Of a stretch of DNA of 25,615 nt, positions 9,389-17,934 are shown one piece after another. A program made the translations under genes and the position numbers. Numbering within the stretch: the first letter of the stretch is position 1; each line of letters begins with the position of its first letter. Origin of the DNA: Scenedesmus sp. ARA3 (taxonomy: Eukaryota; Chlorophyta; Chlorophyceae; Sphaeropleales; Scenedesmaceae); assembly GCA_004335835.1 (NCBI GenBank), contig RWJK01001864.1:1-25615 (forward strand), given 5' to 3'. The notes below the pieces were generated by a model, which had not been told where the DNA came from, searched no databases, and was given only the letters and a program-made list of their open reading frames with translations.

Positions 9389-10012
9389 CTACTCAGCTTG
9401 AGTTTGAATTCCTGGCGACCATTCGGAGGCACCACCAGCAGCAGCAGCACCCACACCTTGCAGGCTGCCATTTGCATTGCGTCCAATCAGGTATGACCCA
9501 GCTGCACCAGGCTGTTGTGCCACAGCCGCTGCTGCTGCGCCACCCAAGCCCAGAGTGCTGCAATGACCGTTGTAGTGGTGCAAGTATGCCTCACCAGACT
9601 GCTGCCGCTGCCGCCGCTGCTGCTGTTGCAGCTGCTGCTGCTGTGGCACGCTCGGCTGTACTGACTTGGTGGAGCCAAAGGCGCCAACTTGCTGCTGCAC
9701 ATCATCCCGCTGCTCATGCTGCTGCTGATTCCGCGGCAACTTGCCATGCTCCTTTGCACAGGTTGCTGCTGGTGGTGTTACTGCTGCGGCGCCACCACCC
9801 ACTGCTGCTGTTTGTAGTGCAGACAGCTGGGCCATCTGTGCTGTAGCCTGTAAGTGCTCGGCAGAACTGCCGGTCCACTGCTGAGGCTGCCGGGGGTGGC
9901 TGTGTTGTGGCTGCAGCAACAGCTGCTGCTGCTGCAGACACTTGGGCAGCTGCTGTTGAGCGACAGAATCCAATTGGCCAAGCGAAAGGGTGCCAGTACT
10001 CGCTGCCTGTGC

Positions 10013-10052
<40 letters not shown>

Positions 10053-10443
10053 GGTGCGGCACGACCAACAGCATCTGCTGCTGCGGCTTCTGCGCCATTG
10101 CCGCTGTCGTTGCAATTGCCACTGATTGCAGCGCTTCCTGCTGGCCTGGTGTGTGTGCCCTGCTGCCCTTGTTGCTGCTGCTCTTGCTGACTCCTCTGCT
10201 TCTGCTGCTGCTGCTGCTCCTGCTGAACACTGCTGCCGGCAGGTAGCTGTAGACGGCCACCAACCTGCAATGCTAGCTGTTGCTGCTGTCTGCCCACCTC
10301 AGCTGCTGCATGTGCCTGCAGCTGCTGCTGCGCTGCTGCCAGCAGCTGCTCTAGTGCTGACAGCAGCTGGTCCTGCAGCCCTGCAAGCTGCAGCTTCTCC
10401 AGGGCCTGCAGAGACAAACAGCAGCAGCAGCGGCAGCAGCAGC

Positions 10444-10481
<38 letters not shown>

Positions 10482-10630
10482 NNNNNNNNNNNNNNNNNNN
10501 NNNNNNNNNNNNNNNNNNNNNNNNNNNNNNNNNNNNNNNNNNNNNNNNNNNNNNNNNNNNNNNNNNNNNNNNNNNNNNNNNNNNNNNNNNNNNNNNNNNN
10601 NNNNNNNNNNNNNNNNNNNNNNNNNNNNNN

Positions 10631-10689
<59 letters not shown>

Positions 10690-11412
10690 ACGGAGGCATG
10701 AAGGACTTGCAGGGCATGTCAAGGACAGCTGCGAGAGTGTAACAAACAGGTTGACGATCATGCAAGTGATGGGTTGCAAGGGGTCCAGCAGAAGCTTGCG
10801 CGTGTTGTTCAGCAGCTGCTGCCCCCCTTGAGCTGTCCTACAAGGGGTGCTACAGTGCTAAAGCACGAGAATTTGCTGCAAGCTGGCAGGCCAGCAGGCC
10901 GTGACCCTTGCAGGACAACACAGCAGTTGATATTGAGCATACAAAGCATCAGCAGCTCACTGCTGACATGCAGCTGCAATGGCTGCGTGCGTGGCCTTGC
11001 TGCCAGTCATAGTATCAAGTGCTTGACCATAGGCAGCTCCTGACGTAGGATGCTATTGGCTGACAGCAAGTGCAAGCCGTGCTTGATGGTGCAGATTCCG
11101 CATCCTTTGCACTGCACGCGGCCGTTTCACCTCACCTCGTACTGTGTGGCCAGTGCTCTGGACTGCTGCAGCTGTTGCAAGCAGGCCTCTAGCCTCCCCA
11201 CTAGTGCCTGGAGCTCGTTCACAAGCTGCTTCTGCAGAAGATGTTACAAACACAGTACAGCAGCACGTTAGTGTTCCCTTTCTGCTGCAGTGACTTGGTG
11301 GCTCCCTGCCCAATGCTGTGTTTGCAACAAAGCAGGCTCTGCCAGAACGGCGTACCTCTTTGTTGTTTTTGACTCTTGACTGTATCTCACTCCAGATGCT
11401 GTCAGGTGGCAT
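9389..11412 (-). CDS. Coiled-coil, Gln-rich protein of unknown function
   Basis: Three exons on the minus strand: 11412-11356, 11231-11136 and 10405-9389. All junctions are phase 0, giving 389 residues and a stop at 9389. The protein starts MPPDSIWSEIQSRVKNNKE. A predicted coiled coil follows (KQLVNELQALVGRLEACLQQ, then exon 3 from ALEKLQLAGLQDQLL and LEQLLAAAQQQLQ), and then about 290 residues rich in Gln, Ala, Ser and Gly. There are no catalytic motifs and no membrane segment. Donors are GTACGC and GTGAGG; acceptors are CTGCAG and TCTCTGCAG. The long intron before exon 3 is CTG repeat broken by an assembly gap, so an exon hidden there cannot be excluded. The family is not recognised. Gln-rich plus coiled-coil would suit a scaffold or transcription-related protein, but that is speculation. 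Confidence 0.65.
10411..10690 (-). repeat. Long CTG tract with assembly gap
   Basis: CAG on the plus strand runs on both sides of an unsequenced gap of 149 Ns (10482-10630). On the sense strand of the Gln-rich gene it is CTG and ends about 20 nt before the exon 3 acceptor at 10406. The true tract length is unknown. Confidence 0.95.
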
Positions 11413-11842
11413 TGCTGGCTGCTGATCTGCTCATCAGCAAGCCAGGTCAGCTGTCTGTTCTGTGTCCCAAGGTTAAGTCGGGCTCTTCACGCAGAAGAAA
11501 TATCGTATATAATAGTGATTCAAAGTAAGCTCCAGCCCCAAGAGCAGCTGGAAATGATGTCAAACGCCTAGCAGTACGCCGGAGAACCCTGCCCGGCAGT
11601 GCCGAACACTGACAACATCACTGGGGACCCTGAAATCATCGCAGAACGATTGATGTGGACACGTTAGACAACTACGCAATCAAATATTGCTGCTGCCGGC
11701 AGCGACAATTCAAACACAGCAGTAGCAACAGCAGTAGCAATAACAGAAGAAAGCAGCAGCAGGACGCGTAGCACCACCAACCCAAATACATCCATCAACC
11801 CCTTCATTGAACTGTAGCATCAGCTTAGCACCCAACCGTTGC
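11413..11842. promoter_or_regulatory. Divergent promoter between Gln-rich and IMPACT genes
   Basis: A 430-nt spacer separates two divergent start codons. It contains TATATAAT at 11506-11513, readable as TATA-like on both strands. That is about 95 nt from the minus-strand ATG and about 330 nt from the plus-strand ATG. No further element is assigned. Confidence 0.45.
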
Positions 11843-11926
11843 ATGCTCCGAGTTGGGTTGCGGCAGCACAGCCGTGCACTGCATTTCAGCAGAGACTGCC
11901 AGCTTGGCTGTAGCTGGCAGCCTGCA

Positions 11927-11961
<35 letters not shown>

Positions 11962-12275
11962 ACATGTGGCTGGAACAGCAGCTAGCTTGATGCAGCAGCA
12001 TGGCTCTAGACATAGACACGATGTAGCAGCAGCAGCTGCCTCAGGGTGAGTGCAGTCAAAACTTGACAGCCTACACTGCTTGAGCGCAGCCAGCGTTCAC
12101 AGCAGCCAGCACTGACGAAGAACATCGTGCACCCCTTTTCAAGTCCCCGTGCAGCAGAGCACTTGCCATGCTGTGCATGCTGTTATGGGTAATGTGAACT
12201 GCTGACAGAGGCTGTTTGAGCTGCATCCAGGGAGAGAAATGCAGGTGTAACTGCATCCAGAGTGGCTGTTTCTGC

Positions 12276-12320
<45 letters not shown>

Positions 12321-14498
12321 CCGGCCTGCCTGCCTGCCTGCCCATGCGGCTATTGAACGCTTGCAGCTGCATCCATGCTGGCTGCTGCAACATCAGCTTG
12401 CCAGCCTGCCTTTCTGCATGCCTGCTTGCCTGTGCAGGTACTGGACACTCGCTGAGCCCTACACGCATGAAACAGAGATAAAGAAGAGCCAGTTCATTGC
12501 CACAGCATGGCCAGTGGCTTCAGCAGCAGAGGTGAGGCTGGGGTGCAGGCCATCACAGACACTTCAACACATCATGTTTGGTATGGTTGCAGGAATTCCG
12601 CAACATTGTACATGCCTCGGAACCCACAGCATCGCACAACTGCATCTGCTTATGTATGCTGGCAAATGCTTGCAGGCACTCAGCCACATAGCAGAGGCAT
12701 CGGACCCCACTGCATCACACAACTGCTGGGCTTTCAAAGTAGCTGGCACTGCACGCAGCAGTGATGACGGAGAGCCAGGCGGCACTGCAGGTATGTGTCA
12801 CAGCCTTACAAGCTTGTCTGCATGCGGCGGTCTGCAGTGGACCACTGATTTGTTCTTGTTGGTCAGCTGAAGGCGCACGCAGCAACGATGATGGGCGGCA
12901 CTGCAGGTGTGTGCGCCACACACTTCATGTATCTGTTCGTGCGGGGGTGCTCACTAGACCGAGTAACGTCCTGTTGTTCTAGTAGCTGGCACTGCACGCA
13001 GCAACGATGACGGCGAGCCTGGCGGCACGCATGGCTATGAACAGCCAGAGTTGTGTGGCCTTTGTTAGTGTGCGTCAACTGCAGCTATAGCCAGTCACAA
13101 GACATCCTCCTTTTCAATCTGCCGGGCTGCATTGCAGGCAAGCCCATCTTAGGGGCCAATGCGGCAGGTGGCTTGGATGAAGTGGCTGAGTAGTCAGCTT
13201 ACAAACGATTCATGTTGACACATCGTGAATCTGCGGGATGCGCTGCAGGCAAGCCCATCCTGGGTGCAATTGAGGGAGATGGCTTGGATGGAGTGGCTGT
13301 GCTGGTGGTCAGGTGGGAGGCGCCAATGAGCAGTAGAAGCGGCAGCCAGTGCTTGCGGTGCTTCATTCAGCAGCAATAAGGTGCAGGAGCAGCAGCCAGT
13401 TGCTGCGGTCTTTCTGGCTGTCCCTAATGCTTCTGGGTGCTGGACGCAGTGCCTGAGCTCCGCATCAATGAGCCGCCTTGGCTCACAATACTGCTGCTGC
13501 TGCTGCTGCTGCTGCCTTTGGCGGTGGGTGGCATGCTCGCATATGTAAGCTTTAGAGGCAACACGTGACAGTGGTTGTCCTGCAGAAGTCTGGCAGCTGC
13601 CGCACGACGTCTGCGTGAGTGTGCACATGCCTCTGCCAAATGGTCACCAGTGGGTGTGCTGCTGCGTGTGTGCTGTATGCTGCCGGGCCGTCATCGGACA
13701 CCACTCATTCGATCCAGTGTGTGGCTCTCCCCTCAGGTGTGGATGATGAATCATCCACCTGCTTTCTTGTCACTGCACCTGTGTGGCGCTGCCAGGTACT
13801 TTGGTGGCGTGAAGCTAGGGGCTGGCGGGCTGGTGCGTGCGTATGGCGGGGCAGCACGCGACTGCATCCGTGCAGCACCCAAGGCATTCGTCAAGAGCAA
13901 GGTGAGGTGGTGGAGTTACATGTCATGTGTTACATTTCATGTATAACATGTCATTTGTTACATGTCATGTTACATGTCATGTTTATTGGTTGCCAGGGGC
14001 AGGTGAGCTGTAGGGAGCGGCGCCACACCCTGCAACTGTCCCTGACGTTGTGTTGTGCGGCTCAGCTGTGCATGCACACGATTTGTTGCGATTGCATGGG
14101 TTGCACCAGGTGCCGAACATGCAGTGCGGTCACTGGCTACAGCCCCTGCAGATGTACGCCTTCATTTGGAATAGCGGAATGACGCACACCAGCTGCCGTG
14201 CCTCTGCCACATCTTCATGCCACATGTCTGTGAACTGTTGATATCACTAAACAAGTGCACGGGCCACTGCCTGCAGGTGCAGCTGGCTGTCGTGACGCCG
14301 TTTGAATGCCTGGGCACAGTTTATAACATGCTGGCCAAGCACGGCGCAGCTGCAGGGCAGGAGGACTACCAGTCAAACGGGAAAGTCAAACTCACGTTGA
14401 CCGCAGATGCTGACCAGGCAGAGTCGCTGCAGCAGGCCATTGCAGATGCTACTAGCGGCAAGGTGCAGCCGACACTGGTGGCTACTGATGAGAGCTAG
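11843..14498 (+). CDS. IMPACT/YigZ (UPF0029) family protein with targeting leader
   Basis: Six exons: 11843-12045, 12438-12531, 12676-12790, 13249-13312, 13796-13901, 14277-14498. They total 804 nt (267 residues), with phases agreeing at every junction. Family hallmarks are [65 protein letters not shown] and [13 protein letters not shown], then the C-terminal ferredoxin-like YigZ domain. The first ~70 residues begin [17 protein letters not shown], then polyAla: Arg-rich and acid-poor at the start, like a mitochondrial or plastid transit peptide. Bacterial YigZ has no settled biochemical role; eukaryotic IMPACT proteins carry an RWD domain that binds GCN1, which is absent here. The ATG at 11843 is the first in frame; an upstream TTG in the same frame was not used. 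Family certain; function and location inferred. Confidence 0.88.
11924..11957 (+). repeat. CTG tract coding polyalanine in the IMPACT leader
   Basis: Read in the frame of IMPACT exon 1 as GCT codons, this gives a run of about eleven alanines inside the targeting leader. It is one of few CTG-type tracts in this window that is coding. Confidence 0.8.
12277..12341 (+). repeat. CCTG tetranucleotide tract in IMPACT intron 1
   Basis: About sixteen CCTG units, one interrupted by CCGG, lie ~100 nt before the exon 2 acceptor (12437). More CCTG-like sequence leads up to the acceptor, so the intron end is pyrimidine-rich in the same way as the CTG-bearing introns. Confidence 0.9.
12587..12644 (+). repeat. 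Copy of the IMPACT exon 3 acceptor end
   Basis: A TTGCAG acceptor is followed by a frame reading [17 protein letters not shown], which parallels the real exon 3 start [17 protein letters not shown] at 12676. It lies upstream in the intron and then diverges. Confidence 0.75.
12866..13024 (+). repeat. Two copies of the IMPACT exon 3 donor end
   Basis: Segments about 12866-12906 and 12981-13024 match the exon 3 end around [15 protein letters not shown] (12742-12790). The first is followed by GCAG|GTGTGT, like the real GCAG|GTATGT. Both are downstream of the real exon end. Confidence 0.82.
13127..13195 (+). repeat. Copy of the IMPACT exon 4 acceptor end
   Basis: A TTGCAG acceptor is followed by sequence closely matching exon 4 ([17 protein letters not shown]), reading [17 protein letters not shown] and then a stop. 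It precedes the real exon at 13249 by about 115 nt. Confidence 0.85.
13917..13985. repeat. Degenerate ttacatgtcatgt repeat in IMPACT intron 5
   Basis: About five imperfect units of ttacatgtcatgt or similar (11-14 nt) follow the exon 5 donor. They contain many self-complementary ACATGT words. Confidence 0.8.
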
Positions 14499-15228
14499 CC
14501 GTAGAGCTGTGCGCTGATGTCACTGACACTGGCTGTCAACACTTCAAATGCGCCAAGTTTTGTTGTAGTATCAGCATGCTGAAAGTATAATGAAGCTGGA
14601 CTAGAGGCGAGGCCAGGGTAGCAGCAAATGAGGGGGATGTGGCCACACCGCCATGCTGGCAGCAAGTTGTGGCAGCATCGTGGCTGGTTGGCAGTTGTAC
14701 GTGTTCAACCCTCCCACTTGCGAGGTTTGAGCGTTGCCCAGGAGCTCCGTACCCTCCAGTGCAGGGAGGATGCAATGTGCTGCAGGTGTCCACATGTGAA
14801 CCTGTGAAACTGTTAACCTTTGAATCTGCACAGGCATGCCCCGTGGCACATGACGTGCTTGCGTCTCAACTCTGCAATGTTGGTATTTCCTGCTTTATCT
14901 GCCCGCAAGTATTGACCATTTCACATTGTGCAGCATGGTAGTGGCAGTCATTGAGGGGCGGGTGGCAGTCATTGAGGGGCGGGTGATAACCAACTTAGCA
15001 ACTCATCACTTGTTAGTGTGCATCCAGCCAGTGGCTACGTAGCCACGGTGTACTGTGTATACGGTGTTCTGTTGTTTTGGGGGTTTCATCCACAATGGGG
15101 GTTTCATCCACATTGTGCCACAGACAGTGTCTGCAAGTTGTGAAGCAGCAGACAGCATCTGGCTGTATGCTGCTGCTGCTGCTGCGGCCGCGGTTGCTGC
15201 TAGCAGCAGCTCTCCGGTGTAGGTGTAA
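14499..15228 (+). other. Probable 3' UTR of the IMPACT gene, with TGTAA
   Basis: No coding exon is evident here. The first TGTAA on the plus strand after the stop codon is at 15224-15228, a candidate chlorophyte poly(A) signal. The stretch contains two short direct repeats: a 21-nt unit twice near 14941-14985 (gtggcagtcattgaggggcgg) and gggtttcatccaca twice near 15080-15113. Confidence 0.4.
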
Positions 15229-16142
15229 CTTGACGAAACTTCACCGGCTGCTTGTCTCCGGAACATCAAGGTATACGCACAACTACGCACAGGTGTCCTC
15301 AAGGCGACCGTGTCATTTATAGCAACAGGATCATCCTGTGCCATGATGGCAGGAAGGGTTGTGACCAGTGCTGTGTTGCATTCTGATTTGTGTCTTTCGC
15401 TGAAAGCCTGCGGAGATCCTTGCTGCTGTGTTGATAGTTAGCTAGGACGCTGCTGGGGTGTTGGCCTGCACTGCAGGCTGCCAGGTATCCCTCAGGGCCC
15501 CTCAGGCGGCCTGAGGGCCAGCTGGCGTTGCTGGCAGCACGTGCTAGCAGCAGCTGCTGACTCTCTGATGAAGCCACACTGCCGCCTGCTTTACATCCCC
15601 GACATGTGTGATCGCTGGCGTTGCTGTGGTTGCCGGTCGCCGTTGCTCAGCCCAACGAGTCTTGTGGTGGTGCAGATCAATGTGAACTGGCTGTTGCAGA
15701 GTGAACATGTTGCGAACTACCAAGACGCCACGACCACATCGTACATTTTTGACGCTTGTTATATCTAAATAAAACAAGAGTCTTTCGGGCGGGAGATTCC
15801 AGGAGCGCGGCCCACACTGGCACTGGCAACCAGGGGTGGCACCGGGGTGGTGGGTTGTCACCGCAAATTTAGCCCCCGCCATAGCAGTACCTGGGTGCTT
15901 GCGAGCAGGCGAAAAATCCAAAAGAAGATAATAATCGTTTAAGTACGTCAGCAGAACTGCTCCAGCACCATTTACACATATGCTGCGATAGACTAATCCA
16001 ACATGCGCTTTCTGTCGCGGGCTGCCTTATACAGACTGCAACACCTCTCTGCTGCACTGAAGACGGCTTTGGTTAGGGTGTCACAGCCCCGGGTGGCTTT
16101 AATTATTAGTGGAAGAGCTTGGCTCCACGTGGTGGCCACAAG
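15229..16142. other. Intergenic stretch upstream of the membrane protein gene
   Basis: About 900 nt. Short open frames exist on both strands (for example 15541-15768 plus) but show no recognisable domain or supporting splice structure. It presumably contains the promoter of the gene starting at 16143. No clear TATA element was found. Confidence 0.3.
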
Positions 16143-17934
16143 ATGGCCAGCTCCACAGCAAGTGCTAGTGCTGACCTAGATGCAAGCAGCTATGAGACCT
16201 ATGATGATTTGAAAGTCTCCTGTGGCCCGCTGCTGCGGCTGCCGGCCTACCTAGAGAGCGAATTATGGTCTCAACGGTGAGCTCAGCTGCCGCTCCGGGG
16301 GTTTTCTCACTGGGTCGGTGCGTTGCTAATACAATAACTTTGTAGGTGGTCATATTATCGATTCTGTGAAGGCAAGCAGGCGCTAACTCGGCAGTCACCC
16401 TCGCCCTGCTCTTGCTGCTCCTGCTGCTGGTGTTTGGTTCAGCAGGGTCATGCTCGCAATCGATGCCTCCGCAATCACGCATGCCCTCATCATGAACATG
16501 ATGCAGATCAAGACCTTCAAAGTGCTTTCAACAGCGGTGAGGAGCCTGCCTTGCCTAGCAGACGTTGGCAGCACATGTTGGACTCGCAACTGCTAGCACT
16601 ACTGCTTGTCTCTGCCAGCAGTATGTAGCCTTTCTTTTCTGCTTTGCCCGTCAACAGTATTCAAAGTGGCAGAGCACGATCTAAACCAAAGCGCCAAAGC
16701 TTGACTAGCTCACTATGCATGCTTTTTAGCCTCCCCAGTTCCTTGTGCTGCCCTCGTCACTCTGCCATACCTCTGCCTGGGCTGCGCTGCACCTCCTTCC
16801 CCTGTCCTGCAAGCAGACGCTGCTGCCCCATGAGCGCATCGCAATGCTGCTCTACCCCATTGGAGCCCTCAGCAACCTCTTCCTCATCATCTGCCGGCCC
16901 CGCGACTACTCAAAGGAGCGCCTGAGCTCCACCATCAGCAACAGAGTGGGCCGAGTGGTGCTGATGCTGCTGACAGCGCTGCTGTCAACGCCGCTGGATG
17001 CAGAGAAGCTCGCAGGAGCACTGCCAGGCTGGCAGCCCTCACTGCAGGGTTCAGTGTTCAACACGAGCGGCCTCAACCCTCCTGTTGCAGCGACTGCTGC
17101 CAGCCTTGCGGTCAACAGCACTGCAGCAGCAGTTCCTGCAAGCTGGCAGGCAGCTGGGACAGCAGCAGGCTCATTCCTGGCTGCAGAGGCAGCAGCGGCA
17201 GCAGCAGCGGTTGTTGATTCGGCAGCAGGCGCCAGCATGGCTATGGCTGCAGGATCTGCTGTGGCATGGGCAGCAGCAGCAACAGCAGGCGTCGCAGCAG
17301 CGCACAGCAGCATCCCGATGCGCCTCGGCTGGCGCCACCTGGCGCAGCTAGTGAAGCCAGTGTTTGGGCCTCCGCTGGTCACTCTTGGCTATTGCACGTT
17401 CATGCTGCCGCTGCGGCTGACCGTGCCCCTGCAGCTCGTCACGTTTGTTATTTCGCTTGTTATTTTCTCGACCCGTGCATGCTGGTACCTGAGCCGGCCG
17501 GGCCTCGCAGAGATGGCGGTTGGCGGCTGCCGCGCAGTGTCAACTGCCATGTTTATAGGACCCAGCCTGATCATGGGCAGCAGCAGCAGCGCGCATGCGG
17601 CACACGTGCAGTCCGCAGTGTGCTCCTCGGGCCTGTCTTCCCTGCTCATGCTGACTGTGTTTGTGCATGTGGTGCTGCTGCTGGTGGTGCCGTGTGTAGC
17701 GCAGTACGCGATCGAGTACATTATGAAGGCACAGTTTGTAGGGGGCTGCGGCTGGAGAGCTCCTGGGGTCCCCAGAAGGGAGCTGTGCTTGTGGCGCTGT
17801 CTGTGCAGGCTGTACTGCTGGCAACTTGGGTGCTCTGTGACTTTGCTGTGAGGGGGATGATGCTGCAGGACATGCAGTGCAGCGCAGAGGGATGGCTGGT
17901 TGCTGCAGGTCCAGGCACACTTGCTGCAGCGTGA
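16143..17934 (+). CDS. Polytopic membrane protein of unknown family
   Basis: Exon 1 is 16143-16276 (starts MASSTASASADLDASS, ends LPAYLESELWSQ). Exon 2 is 16446-16536 (VMLAIDASAITHALIM). Exon 3 starts at 16817 or 16814 (TLLPHERIAMLLYPIGALSN). Phases agree. Hydrophobic segments in exon 3 include MLLYPIGALSNLFLIIC, VVLMLLTALLS, MLPLRLTVPLQLVTFVISLV and MLTVFVHVVLLLVVPCV, so about six to seven spans are likely. A long Ala-rich loop lies near 17100-17310. The frame from exon 3 stops at 17851. A further clear membrane span, AVLVALSVQAVLLATWVLCD, lies in another frame and ends at 17934. It joins in frame if 17738-17775 is a 38-nt intron, or if one base is missing in the G run near 17741. The family is not recognised and no substrate can be proposed. 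Confidence 0.7.

Noticed and set aside
9472..10246. Plus-strand open frames over the Gln-rich gene
   Set aside because: Leu/Cys/Ala runs are reverse readings of CAG codons in the minus-strand gene.
10690..10830. Possible extra exon of the Gln-rich gene reading NNTRKLLLDPLQP
   Set aside because: No donor/acceptor pair that preserves phase was found. Exons 2 and 3 join directly in phase 0.
12277..12341. CRISPR or other spaced repeat array
   Set aside because: A simple CCTG microsatellite without spacers, in a eukaryotic intron.
15541..15921. Opposing short open frames on both strands
   Set aside because: No domain, no consistent splice sites, and similar length on both strands, so probably chance.
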